The position numbers and the translations under genes were made by a program. From Chlamydiota bacterium (GTDB taxonomy: Bacteria > Chlamydiota > Chlamydiia > Chlamydiales > Rhabdochlamydiaceae), in the NCBI GenBank assembly GCA_030916885.1, contig JAUPVT010000024.1:1-64000 (forward strand): 64,000 bases of DNA, read 5' to 3'. Below the pieces are notes generated by a model, which saw only the letters and a list, made by a program, of their open reading frames with translations, was not told the DNA's origin and did not search any database. The first letter of the stretch is position 1. Every line of letters starts with the position of its first letter. Of the stretch, positions 17,440-26,933 are shown one piece after another.

Positions 17440-18252
17440 ATGTTCGATAATCCTTTTCTATTACATACACTATTAGCGGGTTGCGGTGCTGCATTAACCG
17501 GTGGTATTATCGGATCCTATGTAGTGGTTAAAAGAGTTGTTTCTATCAGTGGCAGTATTGCTCATTCTGTGCTTGGAGGAATGGGCATTTGTTTATGGTT
17601 AAAAATCAAATTTGGGCTTACTTTTCTTACCCCATTTATTGGAGCATTAATAGCTGGAATAATTTCTGCAATGTTGATGGGCTGGATTCATTTAAAATAT
17701 AAAGAAAGAGAAGACACAGCAATTGCTGCTATTTGGGCTATTGGAATGTCTATTGGAGTCATTTTCATTGCCCTTACCCCTGGCTATAATACAGAACTAA
17801 TCGATTTTTTATTTGGAAATATTCTATGGGTTAGCCGTGGTGATATTTTTTTACTGTTCGCTTTAAATGCGCTCATTTTATCTATAGTCATTAGATTTTA
17901 TAAACCACTTTTAGCCATTTGTTTTGATGAGGAACAAGCCAAGCTAAAACAGCTTCCAGTAGAAGCCTTTTATTTTCTACTGCTAAGTTTAGTAGCTATC
18001 TCGATTGTATTATTAATCCAAATAGTTGGAGCCATCTTGGTTGTAACTATGTTAGCAATACCTGCTGCCATTGCTGCTATTTTCACTCGCAGTTTATTGC
18101 AAATGATGGTTTTAGCAACAGCATGCGGTCTTGTGCTCACATTTGTAGGCATCCTACTTTCTTATCAATTAAACTGGCCCCCAGGGGCCACTATCTCACT
18201 TGTTTCTTCTTCTTGTTATGCGGGTGCACTTTTATTCAAAAAGAAGTCTTGA
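17440..18252 (+). CDS. znuB: Metal ABC transporter permease
   Basis: Inner-membrane subunit of 270 residues with about eight membrane segments and the ABC-3 family motifs GGIIGSYVVVKRVVSISGSI, AHSVLGGMGICLWL and VTMLAIPAAIAAIF. It starts one base after the ATPase stop. It ends 3 bp from the convergent tiny gene at 18256, so no terminator can fit between them. Confidence 0.93.
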   Translation: MFDNPFLLHTLLAGCGAALTGGIIGSYVVVKRVVSISGSIAHSVLGGMGICLWLKIKFGLTFLTPFIGALIAGIISAMLMGWIHLKYKEREDTAIAAIWAIGMSIGVIFIALTPGYNTELIDFLFGNILWVSRGDIFLLFALNALILSIVIRFYKPLLAICFDEEQAKLKQLPVEAFYFLLLSLVAISIVLLIQIVGAILVVTMLAIPAAIAAIFTRSLLQMMVLATACGLVLTFVGILLSYQLNWPPGATISLVSSSCYAGALLFKKKS

Positions 18253-18255
18253 TGT

Positions 18256-18369
18256 TTACATAGAGCAATAGCGATTCCAGAACTGTTTCCAAACCGATTT
18301 CTTGTGCGTTCTGCGATGATGATGAGTTTTTCTTTTTACTGGCGCTCTCTTGGTATGCTTTCTAGGCAT
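18256..18369 (-). CDS. Tiny highly basic protein (37 residues)
   Basis: This gene is below the ORF-track cutoff. ATG at 18369 is preceded by a perfect AGGAGG, and the frame encodes MPRKHTKRAPVKRKTHHHRR… ending NRYCSM. About half the residues are Arg, Lys or His, so it probably binds nucleic acid, as a ribosome-associated or chromatin-like peptide. It follows the 46-residue gene directly; the AGGAGG overlaps that gene's stop. I recall small unnamed ORFs near rplU in Chlamydia, which would be the natural comparison. The function is unknown. Confidence 0.65.
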   Translation of the reverse strand: MPRKHTKRAPVKRKTHHHRRTHKKSVWKQFWNRYCSM

Positions 18370-18378
18370 AAATCCTCC

Positions 18379-18519
18379 TTAAGCTTTTTTATCTTGTTCT
18401 AACTTAATTTTAGACTCACTTTCCTGTTCTTTAAAAAATGCACGGTTATGATGCTTTCTCAGAGTAATTTTTGAGGACTTAAGTGTGTTTATCCTTTTTT
18501 TAAGCCCCTTCATAACCAT
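18379..18519 (-). CDS. Tiny basic protein (46 residues)
   Basis: This is the second gene missed by the track, upstream of the 37-residue one in the same operon. It encodes MVMKGLKKRINTLKSSKITL… ending IKLEQDKKA, with a basic first half and a charged helical tail. The start is either the ATG at 18519 or the one at 18513; AGAGGA lies a few bases further upstream. The TAA stop is embedded in the next gene's ribosome-binding site (TTAAGGAGG). It diverges from rplU across about 200 bp of AT-rich DNA. The function is unknown. Confidence 0.55.
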   Translation of the reverse strand: MVMKGLKKRINTLKSSKITLRKHHNRAFFKEQESESKIKLEQDKKA

Positions 18520-18662
18520 CTCTATTCATTTATCCTCTTACTTTTCATACTATGTATAATTTAATTATTAATCAAATAATTAAATTATTATTTTTAATAA
18601 AAAATGAATTAAAAATAAAAATCCTTTCTTTTTATCCTTTTTTACATTTAAATTTTTTCAGA

Positions 18663-18691
18663 TTGACTTTGATTCAAGACTGTCCTATCAT
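18663..18691 (+). promoter_or_regulatory. Predicted sigma70/66-type promoter for rplU-rpmA-obg
   Basis: TTGACT, a 17-bp spacer and TATCAT lie about 50 bp before the rplU ATG. The spacing is ideal and both boxes are close to consensus. This is prediction only. Confidence 0.6.
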
Positions 18692-18739
18692 GTTTTTTTC
18701 TTCTACATGCGAATCTTTAAGTTTATTTTAGGAGGCCAG

Positions 18740-19051
18740 ATGTACGCAATTATCGAAACAGGCGGTAAGCAATACCGTGTTGAAAAAGGTGACACTATCG
18801 ATGTAGAATTGCTAGATATAGAGGATAATATAGTAAAATTTAAAAATGTTTTACTGGTTAGCGAAGCGGGAAATGTTAAGATCGGAGCCCCTTATCTTGC
18901 TGATACTATTGTACAAGCGGAGCTTGTCAAACAAGATGCTAAAGGACCAAAAGTAGTTGCGTTCAAATACAAAAGGCGTAAACCGATTCGCCGTAAAGTA
19001 GGCCATCGCCAGCGCTATACCCGAATTAAGATTACAGATATTATTAGATAA
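18740..19051 (+). CDS. rplU: 50S ribosomal protein L21
   Basis: The 103-residue protein starts MYAIIETGGKQYRVEKGD and contains KYKRRKPIRRKVGHRQ near the C-terminus, both standard L21 features. I use the ATG at 18740, preceded by GGAGG, rather than the track start 11 codons upstream, because L21 proteins begin at this residue. It is followed after 9 bp by rpmA. Confidence 0.97.
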   Translation: MYAIIETGGKQYRVEKGDTIDVELLDIEDNIVKFKNVLLVSEAGNVKIGAPYLADTIVQAELVKQDAKGPKVVAFKYKRRKPIRRKVGHRQRYTRIKITDIIR

Positions 19052-19060
19052 GGAGCAACA

Positions 19061-19312
19061 ATGGCACATAAGAAAGGTCAAGGATCTAGTAGAAATGGTC
19101 GAGATTCTCACTCCCAACGCCTTGGAGTTAAGGCAAGTGGAGGGCAGTTTGTTACAGCTGGTAGTATTATTGTGCGACAAAGAGGCACGAAATGGCATCC
19201 CGCAAAAAATGTAGGGCGTGGACGCGATGATACGATATATGCATTAATTGATGGGATTGTTTCTTATCGCAAAACTAACCGTACATATGTTTCCGTTCAA
19301 CCCACTCCTTAA
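19061..19312 (+). CDS. rpmA: 50S ribosomal protein L27
   Basis: The 83-residue protein has the L27 N-terminus [16 protein letters not shown] and the conserved [21 protein letters not shown]. The N-terminus begins directly with the mature A-H-K sequence, so no Prp-type cleavage is needed. It lies in the rplU-rpmA-obg group. Confidence 0.97.
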   Translation: MAHKKGQGSSRNGRDSHSQRLGVKASGGQFVTAGSIIVRQRGTKWHPAKNVGRGRDDTIYALIDGIVSYRKTNRTYVSVQPTP

Positions 19313-19354
19313 ATACTTCGTAGCCCTCAACTAAGCCAGGGGGCTTGTAGTTAT

Positions 19355-20356
19355 ATGTTTACAGATTCAGTTACAGTTACAGTACGCGCTGGGAAAGGTG
19401 GTAACGGTGTCGTTGCCTGGCGTAGGGAGAAATTTATTCCTAAAGGAGGTCCTGTTGGTGGGAATGGAGGCCAAGGTGGCTCTATTATCTTAAAAACTAA
19501 CGAGAATATCCTTTCTTTGGAAGGATTTCGCAATCGTCGTTTAATTAATGCAGAAAATGGCATCTCGGGAGGAGGGAACCTTCAAAGAGGACGCAATGGC
19601 AAAGATCTTATTTTACAGATCCCCTGTGGCACTATTGTTAAAAATACCAAAACACAAGAAATATTAGCCGATTTTACTGATAAGAACCAAGAATATATCT
19701 TGTGCAAAGGAGGTAAAGGAGGTAAAGGAAACGCTTGCTTTAAATCTCCTACCAACCAAGCCCCTAACATATGCACACCAGGTCACGAAGGTGAAATACA
19801 TGAGGTTCAACTCGAGTTGAAATTAGTCGCTGATATTGGCTTTATTGGAATGCCCAATGCAGGCAAATCTACCCTTTTAAAACAAATTACTCATTGTCAT
19901 GTTAAAATTGGAGCCTATCCTTTTACAACACTGTACCCAAACTTAAGCTATATTCAATTTGAGGATTTTTCTAGGATTTTAATTGCAGACATTCCAGGCA
20001 TTATAGAAGGAGCTCACCTCAATCGTGGATTAGGTTTATCTTTTCTTAAACACATTGAGCGTTCTTCTGTTTTGATCTATTTGATCGATGTTTCTGGAAT
20101 AGAAGAAAAAGATCCTTTTAAAGATTTTCAGATTTTGCTAAACGAGATAACAGCTTACCGAAAAGAGTTATTAGACAAACCCTTCCTTGTTGTATTAAAT
20201 AAAATAGATTGCGAAACAGCCATGGAGAATCTAGAGAGATTTAAACAAAAATATCCTTACCCAAAAACAACACTCTTTCCTATTTCTGCTATGCATAGAG
20301 AAGGTATTGAACCTCTTCTTAAAGCCATGCAACAACTTATTCCCTGTAAATTTTAA
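19355..20356 (+). CDS. obg: GTPase Obg/CgtA
   Basis: Ribosome-assembly GTPase. The glycine-rich Obg fold (residues 1-158: VRAGKGGNGVVAWRREKF, GGNGGQGGS) precedes the G domain with G1 GMPNAGKSTLL, switch I/G2 PFTTLYPN, G3 ADIPGII and G4 LNKID, and the Ras-like G5 region is PISAMH. It lacks the C-terminal OCT domain, so 333 residues is normal for the short form. A GC-rich hairpin (AAGCC-AGGG-GGCTT) sits in the 42-bp gap before its start. Confidence 0.95.
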   Translation: MFTDSVTVTVRAGKGGNGVVAWRREKFIPKGGPVGGNGGQGGSIILKTNENILSLEGFRNRRLINAENGISGGGNLQRGRNGKDLILQIPCGTIVKNTKTQEILADFTDKNQEYILCKGGKGGKGNACFKSPTNQAPNICTPGHEGEIHEVQLELKLVADIGFIGMPNAGKSTLLKQITHCHVKIGAYPFTTLYPNLSYIQFEDFSRILIADIPGIIEGAHLNRGLGLSFLKHIERSSVLIYLIDVSGIEEKDPFKDFQILLNEITAYRKELLDKPFLVVLNKIDCETAMENLERFKQKYPYPKTTLFPISAMHREGIEPLLKAMQQLIPCKF

Positions 20357-20548
20357 TTAGATTTTTTGTTCTAGTCTTATCCGTTTGCAACGATATATTA
20401 TTTTTTTCGTCTCTTAATTAAAAAGATTGCGCAATAGATCTTCTGATTAAAACAGAAAACTTAAATAGAATACTTAAGTTTTTATAAACCAGAAGACCAA
20501 GATTCATTACGAATCTCAAAGATTATTTTTTTTAAAATTCAAAAGATG

Positions 20549-20621
20549 TGGCCAGAGCCGGATTTGAACCGGCGACACAAGGCTTTTCAGGCCTCTGCTC
20601 TACCGACTGAGCTATCTGGCC
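20549..20621 (-). tRNA. tRNA-Phe (GAA)
   Basis: On the minus strand, acceptor GGCCAGA pairs with TCTGGCC with discriminator A. The D-arm is AGCTCAGTCGGTAGAGC, the anticodon loop is CCTGAAAAGG with GAA, and the T-arm is CCGGTTCAAATCCGG. It is 73 nt, and CCA is not encoded. It lies alone between obg and tsp. Confidence 0.97.
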
Positions 20622-20675
20622 ATACGGATGAATCAAGAAAGATATAAAGCCGAATGATTTTTTGCAATAGGTTAT

Positions 20676-22670
20676 TTATCTTTTATTAAAATATTGCGTG
20701 CTGTTTTCTAATAATGCCATATCTTTTAAAATATTTAATGCCTCAGACATTTGCAGGTCCTCTATTCCCCAATTTCGATTTACGGTTAAACTATTTTCTT
20801 TCCCTTCTTTTTCTTGTTTTTTAACATCTAGAAATAGAGAAAAATTTTTATCACGACTGAGCCTTTGACTGCTATTTATTGTTAAAAGAGATTCCATTTG
20901 ATTCCAGGCAGAAACTTTTTTCTGCAGATTTGGTAAATAATGCTTTTGAAACCAATTGATTTGTTGAGGATTTATGTCTATCAAAGGATCTGCATACACT
21001 GATGGAATTCGATCACATTTTAGAGGGTATTGCAAAAATCTCTCTCCTACATCATAAATAAAATACCGAGAAGGAACTACAATATTAGCTTTTACTCCTT
21101 CGATTTGCGTAGAGATCCCTGAAACAGTATAATATCTACCAACGGTTACTTTAAAAAACGAAGGCGCTTTTTCTCTTGTCACAGTTTGAAATTGAATTGT
21201 GCCTTTTCCATAAGTTCTTTCATCTCCTATTACTAAGGCAACACCATAGTCCTGTAATGCCTGTGCTACAATTTCAGCAGCAGAAGCTGAGAGTTTTGAG
21301 GTTAAAATAACCAGAGGACCATCGTAATAATTTCTTCCATCTAGTTCACGTAAATATTGTATTTCTTCTTGGGCGTATTTGGAAACAACAATCACCCCAT
21401 TAGAAATGAAAAGACCCGCAACTTTAACAGCTTGTGTTAAGAAACCACCGGAATTATCCCTTAAATCTAAAACCAAACCAAGCAACTTCCCCTGCTTTTT
21501 TAACTCTCTTAAAGCGAATCGAATATCTGCTTCACAACTTGAACTATCTTTACTTTCATAAAAAGAAGGAAGAGTAAGCTTTCCAATAATTCCATCACCA
21601 AATGGCTCAAAGGTGTATTGTAGTCGGTCTTGCTCCATAATGATTTTTTCTTTTTGTAAGGTTACAAAATAATTCACTTCTTGCTTATCTTGTATTCTTC
21701 TTAATTCTAATTCAATCTTGGGTTTATTCACACTTTGTAGACAGTCTAATACTTGTTCATAAGAGAGCTGATCAATAGATTTCCCATCAATAGATACAAG
21801 CACATCTCCTGACATAATTTTACCTACACGATAAGCCGGTCCTCCTTTAACTAAATCACTAATGACAACTCCTTCAACAGACTCGGTTAACACTACACCA
21901 ATTCCTTCGAATTGTTTTTCTAGACAAGTACGCATTTCTATAGCTTCTTTAGGACTAAAATAGCAGGTATGCGCGTCTAAGCTTTTTGCCATAGCTTTCA
22001 GTACATGCATAGATATTTGTTCTTCTAAAGCACTTTTAGTCAATTTTTTACCCTGAGCATCAATGTCCAGATAAGTATTCTCTAAATGAGATAACCGCTT
22101 TTCCCATAAAGCAAATACTTTTTGGATATACGCAGAGTCAAACTTTCTATTTGGATTTTGTTTCTTCTCAAATGCAATGATTTTTTGTAAATGGCTTTTA
22201 ATTCTTGCTTGTAGCTCCTCTTTGCTACGAGGATAATCAGAGTAGGTTTTATGGTTTATTGATTCTTCTGCTGTTTTTATAAGCTCTTTTTGTAGTAATA
22301 CTCGATAAGACCGCTCTCTTTTAATCGAATTTCTTATTATGTTATTCAATTCCTGAAAAACCGTGAAATAACCTTGTTTATATTGTTCCACTATTTGAGC
22401 TAACAATTCGCGAGATGGGTTAAGGTAAGCGTCAATTTCATCAAAAAGTAAATAGTTTTTATTGCTATCAAACTGTTCAATATAAATTCTTAGACTACGT
22501 TTAGCAAGCAATTCATTGAATTCTTTATGTTCTACATGATACCGTAGCATTTCTTCCATGTTATTACGGATAGAAGAAATCACTATACCTGGCTTTTTAA
22601 AAGATCCCATATTACCAGATCCTAAAACCATCCCAAGAAAACTTATTAAAAAAAATTTAAAAATCTTCAT
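20676..22670 (-). CDS. tsp: Tail-specific protease (S41 C-terminal processing peptidase)
   Basis: Periplasmic serine protease of 664 residues with an N-terminal signal (MKIFKFFLISFLGMVLGSG). A Tsp-type N-terminal helical domain (about 30-230) is followed by a PDZ domain (about 240-330, GIGVVLTESVEGVVISDLV and SGDVLVSIDGKSI) and the S41 catalytic domain. Its Ser-Lys dyad lies in TSKLSASAAEIVAQAL and DERTYGKGTIQF. A C-terminal DUF3340-like region follows. Chlamydia Tsp lies beside the rpsL operon in the same way, as I recall. Roles proposed there include protein processing during development. Confidence 0.92.
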   Translation of the reverse strand: MKIFKFFLISFLGMVLGSGNMGSFKKPGIVISSIRNNMEEMLRYHVEHKEFNELLAKRSLRIYIEQFDSNKNYLLFDEIDAYLNPSRELLAQIVEQYKQGYFTVFQELNNIIRNSIKRERSYRVLLQKELIKTAEESINHKTYSDYPRSKEELQARIKSHLQKIIAFEKKQNPNRKFDSAYIQKVFALWEKRLSHLENTYLDIDAQGKKLTKSALEEQISMHVLKAMAKSLDAHTCYFSPKEAIEMRTCLEKQFEGIGVVLTESVEGVVISDLVKGGPAYRVGKIMSGDVLVSIDGKSIDQLSYEQVLDCLQSVNKPKIELELRRIQDKQEVNYFVTLQKEKIIMEQDRLQYTFEPFGDGIIGKLTLPSFYESKDSSSCEADIRFALRELKKQGKLLGLVLDLRDNSGGFLTQAVKVAGLFISNGVIVVSKYAQEEIQYLRELDGRNYYDGPLVILTSKLSASAAEIVAQALQDYGVALVIGDERTYGKGTIQFQTVTREKAPSFFKVTVGRYYTVSGISTQIEGVKANIVVPSRYFIYDVGERFLQYPLKCDRIPSVYADPLIDINPQQINWFQKHYLPNLQKKVSAWNQMESLLTINSSQRLSRDKNFSLFLDVKKQEKEGKENSLTVNRNWGIEDLQMSEALNILKDMALLENSTQYFNKR

Positions 22671-22849
22671 CCTAATAACCCTTGTTTAATCTTTGTTTAT
22701 ATGATGAGTCTAATTTTTAAAATTAAATTTCTCAATAAAAGGTTAAGAAAGTTAGTTTAAAATTTTTTTAAACTAGATTTTTGATAATCTTTTTGCAAGA
22801 AATGTTGTTCCTAGTTATATTTTCTTCCATGTTGTATGCTAAGAAGCAG

Positions 22850-22880
22850 AAGAAGCTTTTTTCTAAGGCTTCTTTTTTTT
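22850..22880 (+). terminator. Terminator-like hairpin in the rpsL leader
   Basis: AAGAAGC (22850-22856) pairs with GCTTCTT (22868-22874) and runs into a T tract, which is the form of an intrinsic terminator. It lies only 30 bp before the rpsL ATG, in the sense direction. It may be an attenuator for the ribosomal operon or stop read-in. AAGGAGAAGG for rpsL follows it. Confidence 0.45.
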
Positions 22881-22909
22881 AATTAACTCGCTCAAGGAGA
22901 AGGGCAAAG

Positions 22910-23281
22910 ATGCCAACAATTAATCAATTAGTGCGTTTTGGACGCAAGTCAAAAAGAAAAAGAGAGAAATCCCCTGCTCTACAAAGTTGCCCGCAAAAAC
23001 GCGGCGTTTGTGTTCAGGTAAAGACAAAGACACCAAAAAAACCAAACTCGGCTTTAAGAAAAGTTGCTTGGATACGTCTCTCTAATGGAAAGGAAATCAT
23101 TGCCTATATCGGAGGAGAAGGCCATAACTTGCAAGAGCACAGTATCGTACTGGTCCGTGGTGGAAAAGTAAAAGACCTCCCTGGTGTACGTTATCACATT
23201 GTAAGAGGAGCTCTTGATTGTGCCGCAGTAAAAGACCGAAAACAATCCAGATCTAAATATGGCGCAAAGCGCCCTAAGTAA
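22910..23281 (+). CDS. rpsL: 30S ribosomal protein S12
   Basis: The 123-residue protein starts [18 protein letters not shown] and has the decoding-centre motifs [13 protein letters not shown] and [13 protein letters not shown]. The lysines at the two classical streptomycin-resistance positions (43 and 88 region) are wild type. It is the first gene of rpsL-rpsG-fusA-rpsJ. Confidence 0.98.
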   Translation: MPTINQLVRFGRKSKRKREKSPALQSCPQKRGVCVQVKTKTPKKPNSALRKVAWIRLSNGKEIIAYIGGEGHNLQEHSIVLVRGGKVKDLPGVRYHIVRGALDCAAVKDRKQSRSKYGAKRPK

Positions 23282-23413
23282 AGTAATCTTAGGATATCCA
23301 AATATGGAGATCCTGGCCCTCAACTGTCTCTTTTTTTTTTAATAAAAGGGTCAATCGTGGGCCGAGCAAAAGTAGCTCAAGTGAAGATCATTATTTTGAA
23401 AGAAGGAAAATTT

Positions 23414-23887
23414 ATGTCAAGAAGACGTCGTGCTATTAAAAGGCAACCTGAACCAGACCCACATTATAAAAGCGAAGTTGTTGCTAAATTGATTAATAAG
23501 GCTATGATTAGCGGTAAAAAGTCTACTGCTCGCCGCATTGTCTATAATGCTATAGAAGCCTTTGCTAAGAAAATTAAATCTACTGATATATTAAATGATT
23601 TTTTACAGGCTCTAGAGAACGCAAAGCCTTCTTTAGAGGTAAAATCTCGCCGTATTGGTGGCGCTACTTATCAGGTTCCTATTGAAATCCCTGCTGACCG
23701 TCGAACTTCCATGGCTATGACTTGGATTATCAATTACTCTCGCGCTAAAGCTGGAAGATCCATGGAAGAAGCTCTTTGTATTGAACTTGTAGATTGTTTT
23801 AACAACCAAGGTGCTACTATTAAGAAAAAAGATGATACACATCGCATGGCTGAATCGAATCGTGCATTTGCCCACTATAAATGGTAA
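23414..23887 (+). CDS. rpsG: 30S ribosomal protein S7
   Basis: The 157-residue protein has MSRRRRAIKRQPEPDP at the N-terminus and the S7 motifs GGATYQVPIEIPADRR and HRMAESNRAFAHYKW. The start is set at the ATG at 23414 with AAGGA upstream. The track start at 23357 adds 19 residues not found in S7 proteins. fusA follows after 9 bp. Confidence 0.97.
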   Translation: MSRRRRAIKRQPEPDPHYKSEVVAKLINKAMISGKKSTARRIVYNAIEAFAKKIKSTDILNDFLQALENAKPSLEVKSRRIGGATYQVPIEIPADRRTSMAMTWIINYSRAKAGRSMEEALCIELVDCFNNQGATIKKKDDTHRMAESNRAFAHYKW

Positions 23888-23896
23888 AGGAGCTTT

Positions 23897-26002
23897 ATGA
23901 ATCAACGACCGGAAAAAGATAAGTTAGAAAGAGTACGTAATGTTGGCATCATGGCACATATTGATGCTGGTAAAACAACCACAACTGAACGTATCCTTTA
24001 CTATTCTGGGCGCTCTCACCGTATTGGTGAGGTGCATGAGGGTGCTGCAACAATGGATTTCATGGAGCAAGAGCGCGAAAGAGGGATTACCATTACCTCG
24101 GCATCTACCACTGTATATTGGCCAGATAAAGATGGAAACGATTGTAAAATTAATATTATAGATACCCCAGGGCACGTTGATTTTACAGTAGAAGTAGAGC
24201 GCTCTCTTAGAGTTTTAGATGGTGCTGTTGCGGTGTTTGATGCAGTGGCAGGAGTGCAACCTCAATCAGAGACCGTTTGGCGCCAAGCAGAGCGTTATAG
24301 TGTTCCACGTATTGCATTTATTAACAAAATGGATCGAGTAGGTGCTGACTTCTTCATGGCTGTTGATTCTATGAAAGATAAACTAGGTGCTAATGCTGTT
24401 CCTGTTCAATGCCCTATTGGTGCAGAAGGGGCTTTTAAAGGTATGGTTGATCTAGTTAAAATGAAAGCATACCTCTTTTTAGATGAGACTTTAGGCTCTA
24501 AGTATGAAATAGCAGAGATCCCAGAAGACCTGCTTTCTAAATGCCGAGAGATGCGCCAACAATTGCTTGAAGAACTAGCAACCGTTGATGAAGAAAATGA
24601 AGAATTCATGACAAAAGTGCTAGAGAACCCAGACAGCTTAACAGAAAATGAGATTCATGTAGCTATCCGCAAGGCGGTTTGTCAAAATCGATTGAATCCG
24701 GTTTTATGTGGAACAGCATTTAAAAATAAAGGGGTACAACCTCTGTTGGATGCGATTGTTAACTGGATGCCCTCTCCTATTGATCGAGGATTAATTAAAG
24801 GAATTAATTCTATAACAGATGAACAAATGACTTTGGAACCCAAAGACAATGGACCTCTAGCTGCTTTAGCATTTAAAATTGCGACTGATCCTTATGTAGG
24901 TAGATTGACTTTTGTACGCATTTATTCAGGTGTTCTTTCTAAAGGAAGCACTTTAATGAATACAACAAAAGGTAAAAGAGAAAGAATCTCACGTTTGTTA
25001 GAAATGCACGCGAATCAACGTAAAGATCGCGATGCTTTTTTTACAGGAGATATCGCAGCCTGTATTGGCCTAAAATGTACTAGTACAGGGGATACCTTGT
25101 GTAGCGAAAACTCCCCCCTTTTATTGGAGAAAATGGAGTTTCCAGAACCTGTAATCTCTATGGCAATTGAGCCAAAATCAAAAGAGAATAGAGAAAAGCT
25201 CTCAGTGGCCTTGGGAGCGCTCTCTGAAGAAGATCCTACGTTTCGCGTATTTACCAATGAAGAAACAGGACAAACAATTATTGCAGGGATGGGAGAATTA
25301 CATCTAGACATTCTTCGAGATCGCATGTGCCGCGAATTTTCTGTAGAAGCAAATGTGGGTAAGCCAGAGGTTGCTTACAAAGAAACTATTACAAAACCTT
25401 GTAAAACAGAAACAAAATACATTAAACAATCTGGTGGGCGTGGTCAATACGCACATGTTGTGTTGGAAATTGAGCCTAATGAACAAGGCAAAGGTAATGA
25501 AGTCGTTAGCAAAATCGTCGGTGGCGTTATTCCTAAAGAATACATTCCAGCAGTTATTAAAGGGGTTAACGAAGGACTAGCAACAGGTGTCTTAGCAGGT
25601 TATGGCCTTGTTGATGTAAAAGTTTCTATTGTTTATGGCTCTTATCATGAAGTTGACTCAAATGAAATGGCCTTTAAAATATGTGGATCGATGGCTGTTA
25701 AGGAAGCAGCCCGTAAGAGCGCTCCTATTTTATTAGAGCCCATCATGAAGGTTTCAGTATCTACCCCAGAGCAATTTATGGGAGATGTTATAGGTGATAT
25801 TAATCGACGTCGTGGTAAAATCCTCAATCAAATTACGCAAAAAAAGATAATTCTCATTGAATCAGAGGTTCCCTTAAGTGAAATGTTTGGATATTCTACA
25901 GAGCTTCGTTCTATTAGTTCAGGGCGTGCCAATTATGTAATGGAACCTTCTCATTTCGAGCGCGTTCCTCAAAAAATTCAAGATACAATTGTGAAAAAAT
26001 AA
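23897..26002 (+). CDS. fusA: Elongation factor G
   Basis: Ribosomal translocase GTPase of 701 residues, full length. The G domain has G1 [15 protein letters not shown], switch [11 protein letters not shown]3 DTPGHVDF and G4 INKMDR; domains II-V follow, including the domain IV tip sequence GGRGQYAHV and the C-terminal [15 protein letters not shown] region. It sits between rpsG and rpsJ, an arrangement I recall from chlamydiae. Confidence 0.98.
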   Translation: MNQRPEKDKLERVRNVGIMAHIDAGKTTTTERILYYSGRSHRIGEVHEGAATMDFMEQERERGITITSASTTVYWPDKDGNDCKINIIDTPGHVDFTVEVERSLRVLDGAVAVFDAVAGVQPQSETVWRQAERYSVPRIAFINKMDRVGADFFMAVDSMKDKLGANAVPVQCPIGAEGAFKGMVDLVKMKAYLFLDETLGSKYEIAEIPEDLLSKCREMRQQLLEELATVDEENEEFMTKVLENPDSLTENEIHVAIRKAVCQNRLNPVLCGTAFKNKGVQPLLDAIVNWMPSPIDRGLIKGINSITDEQMTLEPKDNGPLAALAFKIATDPYVGRLTFVRIYSGVLSKGSTLMNTTKGKRERISRLLEMHANQRKDRDAFFTGDIAACIGLKCTSTGDTLCSENSPLLLEKMEFPEPVISMAIEPKSKENREKLSVALGALSEEDPTFRVFTNEETGQTIIAGMGELHLDILRDRMCREFSVEANVGKPEVAYKETITKPCKTETKYIKQSGGRGQYAHVVLEIEPNEQGKGNEVVSKIVGGVIPKEYIPAVIKGVNEGLATGVLAGYGLVDVKVSIVYGSYHEVDSNEMAFKICGSMAVKEAARKSAPILLEPIMKVSVSTPEQFMGDVIGDINRRRGKILNQITQKKIILIESEVPLSEMFGYSTELRSISSGRANYVMEPSHFERVPQKIQDTIVKK

Positions 26003-26018
26003 AAACAAACAAATATAT

Positions 26019-26369
26019 ATGGCTAAAAAAGAAAAAAAGAAAATACGCATTTGCCTTAAAGGCTATGACCAACGCGTTTTAGATCGTGCTGTAGTTGACA
26101 TTGTCGAGACAGCAAAACGAACCGGAGCTAGAGTAGCAGGTCCTATTCCTCTGCCTACTAAAAGACAAGGGTATACTGTCTTAAGATCTCCTCATGGTGA
26201 TCGTAAATCTCATGAGCAGTTTGAAACACGTACCTGTAGTCGTATGCTAGATATTCTAGACCCAACATTGGATACACTTGATAAATTGAAAGTACTCCCT
26301 GTTGCAGCTGGAGTGCATATCGCAGTTAAGCAATTATCTTCCACTGCTAGACAGGCTAAAAGCGCTTAA
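26019..26369 (+). CDS. rpsJ: 30S ribosomal protein S10
   Basis: The 116-residue protein contains [18 protein letters not shown] and [19 protein letters not shown], characteristic of S10, with a short lysine-rich N-terminal extension and a slightly long C-terminus. It closes the operon; a hairpin lies about 50 bp downstream. rpsJ is separated here from the S10-spc ribosomal cluster. Confidence 0.96.
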   Translation: MAKKEKKKIRICLKGYDQRVLDRAVVDIVETAKRTGARVAGPIPLPTKRQGYTVLRSPHGDRKSHEQFETRTCSRMLDILDPTLDTLDKLKVLPVAAGVHIAVKQLSSTARQAKSA

Positions 26370-26420
26370 AAAATTACCAACAAAAGAGATAATAATATCG
26401 CTTTTATTTTTAGACTAAAG

Positions 26421-26450
26421 GGATACAACGAATGTTGTATCCTCTGTTTC
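26421..26450 (+). terminator. Hairpin downstream of rpsJ
   Basis: GGATACAAC-GAAT-GTTGTATCC is a perfect 9-bp stem, followed by the T-rich TCTGTTTCTT. It is suitably placed to end the ribosomal operon, although the T tract is interrupted. Confidence 0.6.
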
Positions 26451-26778
26451 TTGCTGCTTAATTTTTCTGTTTCTACAGTAGTCTTTCTCATTCTTTCTAG
26501 ATGTGCCACTAGTTATGAAGCACTAGGGTTTAATAGTAGGTATTCAGAAACAAAAACTTATCTCTGACTCCTTTATAGTTACCTTCAAAGAAAAATGAGC
26601 TTACTTCTCAGGAAAAAGTCATGCTGTATACTTTGAGCTAACTATTCAAAACAGGTACAAATACTTTTCTGTAATTTCTTCAAGAGATCGGACAAAAAGC
26701 TATAATTATTTAAAAACAAACAAAAATACTTCGGATTCACTAGATACAAACTTTATACAAACTTTATACAAACTTTAG
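26432..26778 (+). pseudogene. Decayed lipoprotein gene (CATSY family)
   Basis: A hydrophobic signal-like stretch ending STVVFLILSR runs into CATSYEALGFNSRYSETKTYL and then a stop. The reading continues one frame over as SDSFIVTFKEK, a stop, then YFELTIQNRYKYFSVISS. The order fits the small lipoprotein family with the pattern C-A-T-x-Y-x-x-x-G-F-x-x-x-Y-S-E-T … L-T-L-x-x-G-Y-x-Y-F (CC1285-like, from memory). At least one frameshift and one internal stop break it. The rest of 26370-26933 holds nothing else I can support. Confidence 0.5.
26744..26776. repeat. Three tandem copies of an 11-bp unit
   Basis: ATACAAACTTT is repeated three times with no spacer at the 3' end of the decayed lipoprotein gene. 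The 11-bp unit shifts frame with each copy, consistent with slippage in sequence no longer under selection. Confidence 0.85.
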
Positions 26779-26933
26779 TCATATTAGATTAAATGAACAA
26801 GGGTCAGCTTCAATTTACTGAGGAACTATCATAAAACCAAAAATTGATTCTGGAAATAAGGTACTTTAAAGAAGAAACCGGCTCTAATCTGATCGATGCT
26901 GAATATTTTTTAAAAAACAGCTAAAAAAAATAT

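Noticed and set aside
23924-25827. Several 60-103-residue ORFs in fusA
   Set aside because: Antisense or out-of-frame shadows of a well-conserved gene.
26744-26776. Short tandem repeat as a possible CRISPR or binding-site array
   Set aside because: Units are contiguous with no spacers and lie in a pseudogene; slippage explains it.
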